Positions 45,336 to 54,066 are shown, counted from the stretch's first letter. The stretch: DNA of 64,000 nucleotides from Anaerolineae bacterium (GCA_018432315.1 JAHDLB010000010.1:1-64000); one strand, 5' to 3'. Translations and numbers: made by a program. Notes: generated by a model from the letters alone, not told the origin.

Positions 45336-45364
45336 TTGACGCTCGCCAGCCGGGAAGCTATACT
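45336..45364 (+). promoter_or_regulatory. Promoter of the Trm112-like gene
   Basis: TTGACG (45336-45341) and TATACT (45359-45364) with 17-base spacing, close to consensus, 38 bases before the start codon. Confidence 0.7.
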
Positions 45365-45402
45365 CCTGGCGACGTGGCATTTCATTCTGTGAGGACACAC
45401 GC

Positions 45403-45666
45403 ATGGCGGACGAAGCAAAACAGGACTCCGTGATCAGCCCCGACTTGCTGGATATTCTGCGCTGTCCTGAGGCAGTCCATTACACGGACAAAGGCGATGA
45501 TCCGGGCCGGCTGCGACTGGTACATGACTGCTGGCTGGTGTGCGATGACTCGGGCTACAAGTACCCGATTCGCGATGGCATCCCGGTGATGTTGATCGAC
45601 GTTGGCAAGAAATATAAAGACGTGCCGGAAGACGAGCTGCCGGTGCCGCCGCCGGCAGATGACTGA
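45403..45666 (+). CDS. Trm112/YcaR-family small protein
   Basis: An 87-residue protein of the Trm112-like zinc-ribbon family. LLDILRCPEAVHY near the N terminus and YKYPIRDGIPVMLIDVG are diagnostic. The zinc cysteines are partly changed: the first CPxC is CPEA, while two later cysteines remain in DCWLVCDDSG. Trm112 proteins serve as activating partners of methyltransferases; bacterial YcaR roles are unclear. A good promoter and a strong terminator make it a single-gene transcript. Confidence 0.87.
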   Translation: MADEAKQDSVISPDLLDILRCPEAVHYTDKGDDPGRLRLVHDCWLVCDDSGYKYPIRDGIPVMLIDVGKKYKDVPEDELPVPPPADD

Positions 45667-45686
45667 TCCTGGCCCGATTTCACTTA

Positions 45687-45717
45687 CGCCCGGCAGTGCA
45701 TGCCGGGCGTTTTTGTT
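45687..45717 (+). terminator. Terminator after the Trm112-like gene
   Basis: Nine-base arms CGCCCGGCA and TGCCGGGCG with a five-base loop followed by TTTTTGTTT. Confidence 0.93.
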
Positions 45718-45799
45718 TGCGCCGCGCTGCTAGTCCGAGTTCACACCTTCTGCTATACTGCAACGCAACCCTCGTATTCGATACTGAATGGTGGTTCGG

Positions 45800-48286
45800 A
45801 TGAGTCAACAATCCCTCAATTCCCCTGGAGCACCGATCTATGGCAGCGAGCGCCTGCCGGTCAGGTTGCCCGATCGCCTTTTCGGGCGCGAGGCCGACCT
45901 GGAAGCCGTTCATCACCTGCTGAAAGCCGGCACAGCGGTGCTGCTGCACGGACCGGCGGGTTATGGCAAGTCCACGCTCGCCGCGGCGCTGGCGGCGAAC
46001 TACACGGAGATGCCCGGCGGCGTCTTGTGGATCGACGCGGCGGATGATTCGCTCCGGTCGCTGTTGATTCGGGTCGAGCGCGCGTATGGAATCCCCGATC
46101 CGGAATCCGGTATGGCGCGACAGGCCGCGGTGCGCGAGGCGCTGGACGACAACCGCCCGCTGGTGGTCATCGATGGCCGCGTGCGCATCGAGGCGGCTCG
46201 CGACTTCGTCCGGAGCTGCGCGCCGAGTCTGCCGGTGATCGTGGTCCATCCGTCGCTGGAGCCCGGCCCGTGGACGCCGCACGAGGTCACGCCGCTGGAC
46301 AGCGCCGACGCCGGAGAGATGATGAGCGCGCTGGTGGGGGCCGTGGCGGACGAGGACGACCTGGCGGGGTTGAACGCGGCATTGGGCGGCCACCCCTTCT
46401 CGATCGTGGTCGCGGCGCACCAGGTTGCGCTGGGGATGGTGTCGCCCGATGAGTTCGTGGAGCGTATGCCGGAGATGCCACCCGGCGCGATCAACCGCGC
46501 GATGGGTGTGTTGATGGCCGCGTACCGGCTGCTGTCGTCGACGCAGCAGGGGATGCTGTTGTTGTTGGGCACCACGCTCGCCCCCGGCGCCGGCGAGGAC
46601 CTGCTGGTCGACGTGGCCGGGGCGCCGGATTCGGTCGTGCGCCCGGCGCTGCGCCAGTTGCTGGTGCGCCGGCTGGTCAGCGAGCGGACCGTATATGGCC
46701 GGGCCTATTTCGCCGCGCACGAGCTGGTACACGTGTTTGCCGAGGCGTTTCTGCGCGGCAAGAACCAGCTCGACCCGATGATCGAGCGCCACCTGGACGG
46801 CCTGCTCACGTATTTCCGGCGCCACACCGAAGATGGGGACATGGACGCGCTGGCCGCCGAGATGCCAACCTGCCTGCGCGCGGCGGCGCTCGCTGCCCGG
46901 ACGGGGCGCACAGCCTTTCTCTCGCAGTTGATCCAGTTGCTGGAACCCTCTGGGGCGCGCGATTTCGTGGTGGAGCGCGGCTATCAGGCAGAGCTCGAAT
47001 GGCTGTGGCAGCTCCAAGACGATCCGGCCTGGGGAGAGGCGGGCGCGCTGGCGCTGCCGGACGAGGAAGCCATCGAAACCCAACCGCCCGCGGACGAGGG
47101 CGAAATCCAGGTGGCGGCGGAAGCCACGCCCACGCCGGAGCTAGAGATCGCTGAGGAGGCCCCGGAAGAACTGGGCAGCGAGGCTGAGGAGCCTTACGCG
47201 GCGCTGGCGGAAGCGCTCGACGTGGAAGAAGTCACCGAGGCGCCGGAAGCGCCGCCGCTGCCGCCCGAACCGGTCACCCTGCCGGAAGCGGTCGAGATCC
47301 CCGAAAAGCTGCCGGAGTCCGCGCTGCGCCCCGGCCACGAACTCGGTGAGCAAGCACAGGAGGCGGCGCTGAGCGGCGACACGGCGCAGGCCATCGCCCA
47401 GTACAGGGTCGCGCTGGAAACGTACCGGGCCAACAACGATGTCGAGGACGAGCTGGCGGCGCTCGAAGCGCTGGCCGCGCTGAACCTCGAGCAGGAAAAT
47501 TACGAGGACGTGCTCGACTACGTGGACCAGGGGATGACACTGGCGAAGGAGGCCGACAATCCGCTGCGCGAGGGCAAGCTGCTGGTCGTGCTGGGCGATC
47601 TGCAGGCCATGCTGGGGCGCGACGAGGGCGCCGAGATGGCCTACAAGGAAGCGATCAGCGCGTTTCGCCCGGTGGAAGCCTGGCTCGAGATCGGCCTGAC
47701 GCTGGACAAGCTCGCCATGTTGTACGTGGACCAGGGCCGCACCCAGGACGCGGTGGCCCTGTGGGAGCAAACGCTCCCGATTTTCGAGCGCGTGCAGGAC
47801 CTGGACGATCTGCGGGCCGCGCTGGAACGGGCCGGTGACGGCTACGCCGAATTGATGGCGTGGGACAAGGCGCAGACGTACTACACGCGCCTGCTGGCGA
47901 TCTCGCGCCAGGTCGGGGACGAGCAGGCCGAATTCGACGAGTTGAGCCGCCTGGGTTACCTGATGGAGATGAGCGGCGAGCCGGACAAGGCCATGCAGTA
48001 TTACCGGCAGGCGCTGCACGTCGCGCTGCGGCTCGGCGACGAGGAACAGCTCGGCCAGACGTATCTGGCGAATGCGCGCCTGTTGATCGACGACACGACG
48101 CAGCTCAAGCGCGTGCTCCAGCTTCTGGAAGCCGCGGAGGACATCATGCCGGGCGACAGCGAGGTCCAGCGGTTGTACCGGCGCGCCCGAACGCGCCGCC
48201 AGCGGCTGACGGAGGCCGGCGTTACCCTGCCCGAACTGGACAGCGACCTGGCGGCGTTCGCGCGGGAAGCTTACGAAGCGTCGTAG
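45800..48286 (+). CDS. P-loop ATPase with C-terminal TPR repeats (STAND/AAA-like)
   Basis: An 828-residue protein. Residues 25-330 look like a STAND or NB-ARC-type NTPase: FGREADLEAVHHLL, Walker A LLHGPAGYGKSTLA, a Walker B-like LVVIDGR, and winged-helix-like segments after LGGHPFSIVVAAHQV. Residues 405-490 are a Glu/Pro/Ala-rich linker. Residues 505-800 contain about seven TPR units (AQEAALSGDTAQAIAQYRVA, then QTYYTRLLAISRQ). Such proteins are signal-driven oligomeric switches, but no effector domain is attached. The ATG at 45800, with GGTGG ahead, is preferred; 45788 is four codons upstream. It converges on a MoeB-rhodanese gene. Confidence 0.85.
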   Translation: MSQQSLNSPGAPIYGSERLPVRLPDRLFGREADLEAVHHLLKAGTAVLLHGPAGYGKSTLAAALAANYTEMPGGVLWIDAADDSLRSLLIRVERAYGIPDPESGMARQAAVREALDDNRPLVVIDGRVRIEAARDFVRSCAPSLPVIVVHPSLEPGPWTPHEVTPLDSADAGEMMSALVGAVADEDDLAGLNAALGGHPFSIVVAAHQVALGMVSPDEFVERMPEMPPGAINRAMGVLMAAYRLLSSTQQGMLLLLGTTLAPGAGEDLLVDVAGAPDSVVRPALRQLLVRRLVSERTVYGRAYFAAHELVHVFAEAFLRGKNQLDPMIERHLDGLLTYFRRHTEDGDMDALAAEMPTCLRAAALAARTGRTAFLSQLIQLLEPSGARDFVVERGYQAELEWLWQLQDDPAWGEAGALALPDEEAIETQPPADEGEIQVAAEATPTPELEIAEEAPEELGSEAEEPYAALAEALDVEEVTEAPEAPPLPPEPVTLPEAVEIPEKLPESALRPGHELGEQAQEAALSGDTAQAIAQYRVALETYRANNDVEDELAALEALAALNLEQENYEDVLDYVDQGMTLAKEADNPLREGKLLVVLGDLQAMLGRDEGAEMAYKEAISAFRPVEAWLEIGLTLDKLAMLYVDQGRTQDAVALWEQTLPIFERVQDLDDLRAALERAGDGYAELMAWDKAQTYYTRLLAISRQVGDEQAEFDELSRLGYLMEMSGEPDKAMQYYRQALHVALRLGDEEQLGQTYLANARLLIDDTTQLKRVLQLLEAAEDIMPGDSEVQRLYRRARTRRQRLTEAGVTLPELDSDLAAFAREAYEAS

Positions 48287-48314
48287 ACCGGCGCGGCGCG
48301 ATAGAAAACGCGGT

Positions 48315-49499
48315 TCAATACAGCGGGATTGACGGGTCAACCTGGCGGGCCCAGGCGTCGATCCCGCCTTGCATGTTGACCAGATTCGTGTACCCGTGCG
48401 CGGCCAGATACTCGATCACCTGGCTGCTGCGAACGCCGTGATGGCAGAACACGACCACGGGCCGGTCGCGCGGGATCTCGACCCGGCGGCTCGCGATCTG
48501 GCTCATGGGGATGTGGATGGCATGGTCCAGGTGGCTGATCTGCAGTTCGTAAGGCTCGCGCACGTCCAGCAAAACGAGCGCCTCGCCGGACTCCAGCCGC
48601 GCGTTGATCTCGCGCGGGGCTAGTTCGGCCTGATGGGACGCTCGATAGGTGCTGTCCTCGTAGGCGGGCATGCCGCAGAAATCCTCGTAGTCGATCAACT
48701 CGGTGATGGTCGGTGAGTCGCCGCAGACCGGGCAGTTGGGCCGCCTGGACAGCTTGATCGTCTCGAACGACATATCCAGCGCGTCATATAACAACAGGCG
48801 CCCGATCAATGGCTCGCCGATACCCAGGATCACTTTGATCGCCTCGGTGGCTTGCAGGGTGCCGATGGTCCCCGGAAGGACGCCCAACACGCCCGCCTCG
48901 GCGCAGCTTGGCACGAGGTGCGGCGGGGGCGGCTCCGGCAGCAGGCAGCGGTAGCACGGGCCATCCGGCGCGCCGAACACGCTCACCTGGCCCTCGAAGC
49001 GGTAGATGCTGCCGTAGACGACGATTCTGCCGAGCATCACTGCCGCGTCGTTGAGCAGGTAGCGCGTGGGGAAATTGTCGGTGCCGTCGAGGATGAGATC
49101 GTATCCGGCCAGAATGTCCAGCGCGTTGTGCCGGGTCAGCGGCACCGGGTACGTGTCGACCGCGATCGCCGGATTCAGGTCGCGCAGGCGGGCCGCCGCC
49201 GACTCGACCTTCGGCGTGCCGACCGCCCGGTCGCTGTGGATGATCTGCCGCTGGAGGTTGCTGGCGTCGACCACGTCGAAATCGACCAGCCCGATGCGTC
49301 CGATCCCCGCCGCCGCGAGGTACATGGCGATCGGGCTGCCCAGGCCGCCGGTGCCGACGACGATGACGCTGGCCGCCTTGAGCCGCTGCTGGCCTTCGAT
49401 GCCCACCTGGGGCAGGGTGAGGTGCCGCCCGTAGCGCGCCAGCTCGGCGGGCGTGAGATCGGTGTGAGAGCCGGTTTCGTGTGTGCCAGGATCGATCAC
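48315..49499 (-). CDS. MoeB/ThiF-type adenylyltransferase fused to rhodanese (MoeZ-like)
   Basis: A 394-residue E1-like enzyme. Residues 15-260: ATP loop VVGTGGLGSP, DFDVVDASNLQRQ, ILDGTDNFPTRYL, zinc pairs CYRC and CPVC, and the PSCAEAGVLGVLPG loop. Residues 285-394 are a rhodanese domain with active-site Cys in VVFCHHGVRSSQ. It activates the C terminus of a small sulfur carrier such as MoaD or ThiS by adenylation and then sulfurates it, for molybdopterin, thiamine or tRNA thiolation. No sulfur carrier gene is in the window. GTG start with AAGGTGA four bases ahead. Confidence 0.94.
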   Translation of the reverse strand: MIDPGTHETGSHTDLTPAELARYGRHLTLPQVGIEGQQRLKAASVIVVGTGGLGSPIAMYLAAAGIGRIGLVDFDVVDASNLQRQIIHSDRAVGTPKVESAAARLRDLNPAIAVDTYPVPLTRHNALDILAGYDLILDGTDNFPTRYLLNDAAVMLGRIVVYGSIYRFEGQVSVFGAPDGPCYRCLLPEPPPPHLVPSCAEAGVLGVLPGTIGTLQATEAIKVILGIGEPLIGRLLLYDALDMSFETIKLSRRPNCPVCGDSPTITELIDYEDFCGMPAYEDSTYRASHQAELAPREINARLESGEALVLLDVREPYELQISHLDHAIHIPMSQIASRRVEIPRDRPVVVFCHHGVRSSQVIEYLAAHGYTNLVNMQGGIDAWARQVDPSIPLY

Positions 49500-49544
49500 G
49501 GGTCACCTTCAGGCTATGGTGCGAATCAACTCACCGTAGAGTGT

Positions 49545-49581
49545 AACAAATCCGCCCCGGATCGGGGATAGTCCGGGGCGG
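49545..49581 (-). terminator. Terminator after the TadA/CpaF-like gene
   Basis: Ten-base perfect arms CCGCCCCGGA and TCCGGGGCGG with a ten-base loop; the minus strand continues ATTTGTTAC. It separates the ATPase gene from the moeB-like gene. Confidence 0.75.
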
Positions 49582-49613
49582 TGGGGATGCGATTCAGGGA
49601 CCGGCGCCAGCGG

Positions 49614-51065
49614 CTAGACGTTGAACTTCTGCCCCGCGCCGAAGACGCGCCCGCTGAGCTTGAAACCGGCCTCTTCGAGCCGGTCCATGAAGCTGGGGCG
49701 GAAGCCGGTCGGGACGAGCGTGCCGCCGCCGGTGTGGCTGGGGCCGCCGCCTTTGTGATCGGGCGTCTGGTACATGAAGATATCCTGCAAGATGACCTGC
49801 TCGCCTTCCATACCCTGCATCTCGGTGATCTGTACGATCTTGCGGCTGCCATCCTTCAGGCGGCTCTGCTGCACGATCAACTGGACGGCGCTGGCGATCT
49901 GGCGCCGGATGATGCTCACCGGGAGGTCCATACCGGCCATGAGGGCGAGCGTTTCCAGGCGACCGATGCAGTCGCGCGGGCTGTTGGAGTGGACCGTCGT
50001 CAGCGAGCCGTCGTGCCCGGTGTTCATCGCTTGCAGCATGTCGAGCGCCTCGCCCGACCGGCACTCGCCGACGACGATCCGGTCCGGGCGCATGCGCAGG
50101 CTGCCCTTGACCAGGTCGCGGACCGCGAGTTGGCCGTCCTTGGTGCCGGGCACGGGCGGGCAGGTCTCCAGCCGGACGACGTGACGCTGCGAGAGTTGAA
50201 GCTCCGCCGAGTCTTCGATGGTGACGATGCGCTCGTCGTCGGGGATGAACGACGACAGGACGTTGAGCAGCGTCGTCTTGCCGGAGCCGGTGCCGCCGGA
50301 GACGACGACATTCAGCCGCGCGACGACGCACGCCTGCAGAAATTCCGCGACCTCTTCGGTGAACGAGCCCCACTCGATCAGGTTCTCGACGGTGAGCCGT
50401 TTTTCGGGGAATTTGCGGATGGTGAGCGTCGTGCCTTCCAGGGCCGAGGGCGGCATGATGGCGTGCACGCGCGAGCCGTCGGGCAGGCGGGCGTCGACCA
50501 TCGGGTGGTTCCGGTCGAAATTGCGCTGGAGCGGGCGCACGATGCGCTGCGCGGTCCACTGAACGTGCTCTTCGTCGTCGAATACGTACTCCGTTTCGAG
50601 CAGCTTGCCCTTGTACTCCGCGAAGATGGTGTCTGGCCCGTTGACCATGATCTCGGAGTAGCTTCTGTCACGGACCAGCGGCTCGATGGCGCCAAAACCG
50701 AGCAGGTCCCAGATCAGGGCCGTTTCCAGCTCGGCCAGCTCGGCGGCGGACAGCCGCACTCCGGTTCGCTGGAGGAGCACCTTGAGCCGGTCGCACACGA
50801 TTTGCTGGTGTTCCGGGTTGCTGCTATCCATCTGATCGAGTTCGTCCGGCGTCGCCAGCAGTTTGGGCCGGATCTGCCGGCGCAGGTCGGCGAGGCGCGG
50901 CGGCAGGCGCTTTTTGTTGGCCGGGCCGGTTTCGACCGAAACCAGGGTCGGGCGCTCGTCCGGTTCGGGTTCCGGTGTGACAGGCGGCGGTGCGCTGTCC
51001 TGGGCGGGTTGGAGCGTGTCCGGCGGTGGTGTGATGCGGCTCAAGCGGGAGATTCGTGATCCCAT
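49614..51065 (-). CDS. cpaF: TadA/CpaF-type secretion ATPase
   Basis: A 483-residue type II/IV secretion ATPase of the CpaF branch. After a Pro-rich N terminus the motifs are: GAIEPLVRDRSYSEIMVNGP, IRKF, Walker A SGGTGSGKTTLLN, the Asp box TIEDSAELQL, RPDRIVVGECRSGEA (Walker B), and a His box GHDGSLTTVHSNS. CpaF energises assembly of Flp/Tad pili or type IV-like secretion. The window has no tadB, tadC, prepilin peptidase or pilin gene, so the partner genes must lie elsewhere. The last 45 residues are Gly/Pro-rich and unusual. Confidence 0.95.
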   Translation of the reverse strand: MGSRISRLSRITPPPDTLQPAQDSAPPPVTPEPEPDERPTLVSVETGPANKKRLPPRLADLRRQIRPKLLATPDELDQMDSSNPEHQQIVCDRLKVLLQRTGVRLSAAELAELETALIWDLLGFGAIEPLVRDRSYSEIMVNGPDTIFAEYKGKLLETEYVFDDEEHVQWTAQRIVRPLQRNFDRNHPMVDARLPDGSRVHAIMPPSALEGTTLTIRKFPEKRLTVENLIEWGSFTEEVAEFLQACVVARLNVVVSGGTGSGKTTLLNVLSSFIPDDERIVTIEDSAELQLSQRHVVRLETCPPVPGTKDGQLAVRDLVKGSLRMRPDRIVVGECRSGEALDMLQAMNTGHDGSLTTVHSNSPRDCIGRLETLALMAGMDLPVSIIRRQIASAVQLIVQQSRLKDGSRKIVQITEMQGMEGEQVILQDIFMYQTPDHKGGGPSHTGGGTLVPTGFRPSFMDRLEEAGFKLSGRVFGAGQKFNV

Positions 51066-51131
51066 GGTGTCCCTGTCCTATTTGCATGCCGTGCGATAAT
51101 TAATGAAAAATGATCACCCCCAATTCAGCTT

Positions 51132-51160
51132 ATTGTATTACAAATGCAATCTTAATACAA
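51132..51160 (-). promoter_or_regulatory. Promoter of cpaF built on an inverted repeat
   Basis: On the minus strand TTGTAT (51155-51160) and TACAAT (51132-51137) are 17 bases apart. The same bases form an inverted repeat, TTGTATTA at 51133-51140 and TAATACAA at 51153-51160, in an AT-rich stretch, so a dimeric regulator could block this promoter. Confidence 0.55.
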
Positions 51161-51288
51161 CTGGCATTTTTCCTTTGACGTTGGCCAATTGAAGGCTAAT
51201 GGCGCAGCGCCTCGTAGATTTCTGGTTTTCGAGCGCAACGACTCGATTTTTTCTGCGTAAATACTTAAGATGGGGTATCGTCGTAACG

Positions 51289-51297
51289 TGGTATGAT
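51289..51297 (+). promoter_or_regulatory. Extended -10 for the E2/JAB/E1 operon
   Basis: TGGTATGAT (extended -10, hexamer 51292-51297) lies 25 bases before the first start codon of the operon. No clear -35 is visible. Confidence 0.45.
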
Positions 51298-51322
51298 CGG
51301 GCTAGTTCAAGGGCGAGTGCGC

Positions 51323-52102
51323 ATGTTTCAACAAAGCCGCCGGGGAACCATCGTCTGGCTGTTCATCGTTGGGTTGGCGCTGAGCTTGACGCTGGCCGCC
51401 GGTGCGATTCCCACGGAGATCGGCGTGGCGCTGCTGGCTGCCTACCTGGGCCTGGCGCTGCTGGTGGCCCGCAACGTGCCGCTGGGCGACGTGATGAGCA
51501 CGCTGCCCAGCCGGACCAGCCGCCAGCCCCAGGCGACCGAAATGGCGCGCGAAGCCGTCGCGCGGGCGCGCAGCCATCCCGCCTACGATGCCCTGGTGCA
51601 GTTGCTGGACGTGGGCCTGATCGTCGATGAGCAGCGCCCCGATGGCCTATCGCTGCGCCGCGGGCGGTTCATCTCGCTCGACGACGAGGGGATCAGGCCG
51701 TTCGCCATCGTGACGGTGCCCGGCGCGCTGGCCGATCGCCTGGGCCGCGTCCGGTTCGAGTTGCGCGACGAAACAGGCAAGGCGCAGTACGTCTATGAAG
51801 ACGAGAAATGGCTCCAGGCCGGCGAGAACATTCTGCTGCCCGACTACCGGTTTCCAATCCGGAAAAACAAGCAGGAACTCGAGGCGGGTGGGTGGACGCT
51901 GCTGGTCATGGTGGACGGCGGGATGATCGGGATGCACCATTTCAGCCTGTCGCCCTCGCTGCGCGAGCGGCGGCGCGAACTGACGTCGACCGATGGCGAG
52001 CTGCGCGAGCGCATCTGGCGCAGCCGCGAAGATGACGAGTCCCTGCCGCTGAGCCTCGAAGAGCTGCTGCGGCAGCAGAGCCGCCAGCGTCACCAGAGTT
52101 GA
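51323..52102 (+). CDS. Membrane protein with cytoplasmic beta-domain, paralogue 1
   Basis: A 259-residue protein, first of eight tightly packed genes. Two helices (about 9-28 and 33-50) follow a basic N terminus, so by the positive-inside rule both ends are cytoplasmic. The soluble domain (90-210) is beta-rich: QLLDVGLIVDEQ, IRPFAIVTVPG, GRVRFELRDETG, GENILLPDYRFP and GGWTLLVMVDG. The same string of motifs occurs in the next two genes. A charged C-terminal tail holds STDGELRER and LSLEELLRQQ. I do not recognise a named family; the fold may be Ig-like. ATG 51323 fits, with GGGCGAG ahead. Confidence 0.8.
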   Translation: MFQQSRRGTIVWLFIVGLALSLTLAAGAIPTEIGVALLAAYLGLALLVARNVPLGDVMSTLPSRTSRQPQATEMAREAVARARSHPAYDALVQLLDVGLIVDEQRPDGLSLRRGRFISLDDEGIRPFAIVTVPGALADRLGRVRFELRDETGKAQYVYEDEKWLQAGENILLPDYRFPIRKNKQELEAGGWTLLVMVDGGMIGMHHFSLSPSLRERRRELTSTDGELRERIWRSREDDESLPLSLEELLRQQSRQRHQS

Positions 52103-52113
52103 GGCCGGATGCG

Positions 52114-52815
52114 ATGATGATGGGCAGCATGATGGGCAGCGTGTTCTTCATCCTGTTCATGCTCCTGGTTCTGTCGTTCCTGGTTGCGGCTTTTTCGGCG
52201 GGACGGCACAAGGCTGCGCCCCGCACGAACAGCCGCCGGAAGCGCACGGTGCAGCGGCGTCCGGGCAGCGAGGCCGGGCGCATGGCGATGCAGCGGGCGG
52301 GCTACGAGGGCGAGGGAGCGACCGACTACGTCCAGGTGCTGGATATCGGGCTGCTGGCCTACCGGCACACGAACGAGCCCAAGCTGGTCCGTTACGGCGA
52401 CGTGTTGATGGACACGCACCACCTGCGCCCGTTCGCCGAGTTGTGGCTGCCGTACCGGGCGCGGGGCACGGTTCGCTTCGAGATGATCGATGGCGAGGGG
52501 CGGCTGCGCTACGCTGACGAGAGCCCGTACGATCTGGTTCGCGGACCGAACACGCTGCTGCCGAACACGTGGCTGCCCCTGCGCGAGAAAGCCGTGGCGC
52601 CGGGACAGTGGCGGCTGCGCGTGTTGGCGAATGACACGCTGCTGGCGAGTCACGTCTTTGGCTGGCGGCCTGTTGGCGGCGGCGAGATACAGGAATTCGT
52701 CGCCTCGGATGGCGAGATGTCGCCCACGCTCATCCAGGCGCTGGAACGCCGGCAGGTCAGCCAGGCGATGAGCCTGAACGACCTGCTCGCCGATCAGGAA
52801 GAGTGGATGGGATAG
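52114..52815 (+). CDS. Membrane protein with cytoplasmic beta-domain, paralogue 2
   Basis: A 233-residue homologue of the previous protein. One helix (about 8-28) is followed by a strongly basic stretch (RHKAAPRTNSRRKRTVQRR), which places the remaining domain in the cytoplasm. The shared motifs are VQVLDIGLLAYR, LRPFAELWLPY, GTVRFEMIDGEGRLRY, NTLLPNTWLPL and GQWRLRVLAND. The tail again has SDGEMSP and MSLNDLL, matching paralogue 1. The ATG at 52114 has GAGG nine bases upstream and is 11 bases past the previous stop. Function unknown. Confidence 0.8.
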   Translation: MMMGSMMGSVFFILFMLLVLSFLVAAFSAGRHKAAPRTNSRRKRTVQRRPGSEAGRMAMQRAGYEGEGATDYVQVLDIGLLAYRHTNEPKLVRYGDVLMDTHHLRPFAELWLPYRARGTVRFEMIDGEGRLRYADESPYDLVRGPNTLLPNTWLPLREKAVAPGQWRLRVLANDTLLASHVFGWRPVGGGEIQEFVASDGEMSPTLIQALERRQVSQAMSLNDLLADQEEWMG

Positions 52816-52818
52816 GCT

Positions 52819-53583
52819 GTGGTTGTAAGCGATCTGCGCCGGAAACGAGCGCGCGCCAACCGGCGCGGCCTGTTGGGAACGGCTGCGGGTTTCGCGCTGT
52901 TGTACGCCGCGCTCAGCCTGGCGTTCGGCCCCTGGCGGGCCGTGGCGTACATCACGGCGGGCCTGTTTGGGGCGTTGTTCGCGCTGGCGTTTTACTTCTG
53001 GGGCGCGATGCTGTTTGGCGGGACGTGGCAGTTTCTGCGGCGGCGAACCCCGGTGCCCTGGGCGCTGGACGACGACGCGAGCGCGGTGCCCGTGCACGAT
53101 ATCGATCCTGGCCTGGAATTGATGGCCGCCGGGATGCTGGTCTACCGGGCCGGGGAAGCGAGGCCGCGGGCGTATTTCCGGCAGGTGCCGGTGGCGGATG
53201 CCCGGGCTGTCCGCCCGTTCGTGGTGGCGCGGACCGGCGTGGCGCGGCGGTGCGAATTTGCGATCGCGCTCTACGACGAGCACGATCGGGCCCGGCACCA
53301 GGATTCGTTCACGACTGAACTGGGCGACCGGGCGGCGCTGGTGGTCCCGCCCTACCGGCTGGCGGTGGACGATCCGGCCCGGCTGGTGGGCCGCCGCTGG
53401 AGCTTGCAGGTCCGGTCGGGCGGGACGGTTGTGGCGGCGTGCGGTTTCCGGTTCGTGAACGGAACCACGCAGCCCGAGTCGGTGTTGGACTGGCAGGCGC
53501 ACATGCTGCCGCGTCTGGTGGACGAGGTGATCGCGCGGGACACTCTGGCCCAGGCGGGCGACGTGGCGCTGAAGGAAAGGTAA
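52819..53583 (+). CDS. Membrane protein with cytoplasmic beta-domain, paralogue 3
   Basis: A 254-residue third member of the set. A very basic N terminus (RRKRARANRRG), two helices (about 18-37 and 42-66) and then RRR put the soluble domain inside the cell. Shared landmarks are GMLVYRAGEARPRAY, VRPFVVARTG, CEFAIALYDEHDRAR, ALVVPPYRLAV and RRWSLQVRSGG. It is the most divergent of the three and lacks the DGE/SLxxLL tail. It starts with GTG, three bases after the previous stop, and ends three bases before the E2-like gene. Confidence 0.75.
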   Translation: MVVSDLRRKRARANRRGLLGTAAGFALLYAALSLAFGPWRAVAYITAGLFGALFALAFYFWGAMLFGGTWQFLRRRTPVPWALDDDASAVPVHDIDPGLELMAAGMLVYRAGEARPRAYFRQVPVADARAVRPFVVARTGVARRCEFAIALYDEHDRARHQDSFTTELGDRAALVVPPYRLAVDDPARLVGRRWSLQVRSGGTVVAACGFRFVNGTTQPESVLDWQAHMLPRLVDEVIARDTLAQAGDVALKER

Positions 53584-53586
53584 ACG

Positions 53587-54066
53587 ATGGCGAGAGAGCA
53601 ATGGTGGGGGACGCCCAACCGGGTGTCGAACCGGCTGCGGCTGGAAGTGGATATGATGCGCGCCACCTTTGCGGATACGTTCCGGTTGGTAGTGCCCAAG
53701 CGGGACCTGCTGTACTGGGTGGGCGACGTGGAGATCAACCTGCACGGCATTCCCCAGCGCCTGCACACGCTCAAGATTCTCTATCCCGAAGAATACCCGA
53801 ATCGCCCGGCGGAGGCGTACGTCCTCAAGCCGACGGTCTACAGCGAAAAACACCAGTTTGAAGATGGGCAGTTGTGCCTGTTCAACCCTAAAGATGGCGT
53901 TACTTACGGGTGGAATCCGAGCACGTCGACGGCAGTGACCGTGGCAGGGTGGGCGATTCAGTGGTTGTACGCCTATTATACGTGGCGCGCAACGGGCAAC
54001 TGGCCCGGCATTGAAGAAAGGATGCCCCCGGTCAAGGACCGGCGGCAGCGTAGGAGGAGATGGTGA
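53587..54066 (+). CDS. E2-like ubiquitin-conjugating-fold (UBC) protein
   Basis: A 159-residue prokaryotic E2-like protein. The UBC signature is HTLKILYPEEYPNRPAEAYVLKP (strand, YP turn, proline-rich strand), followed by SEKHQFEDGQLCLFNP with His89 and the candidate thioester Cys97, and then the helix starting STSTAVTVAGWAIQWLYAYY. E2 proteins accept an activated ubiquitin-like tail from E1 on the cysteine and hand it to a target. The sequence ends in a basic tail, RRQRRRRW, which could touch the membrane or nucleic acid. The stop overlaps the JAB start by one base (TGATG). The neighbouring JAB and E1-like genes strongly support the assignment. Confidence 0.88.
   Translation: MAREQWWGTPNRVSNRLRLEVDMMRATFADTFRLVVPKRDLLYWVGDVEINLHGIPQRLHTLKILYPEEYPNRPAEAYVLKPTVYSEKHQFEDGQLCLFNPKDGVTYGWNPSTSTAVTVAGWAIQWLYAYYTWRATGNWPGIEERMPPVKDRRQRRRRW

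Noticed and set aside
49614-51065. Tad/Flp pilus cluster
   Set aside because: Only the ATPase is present; neighbours are unrelated, so a cluster cannot be claimed.
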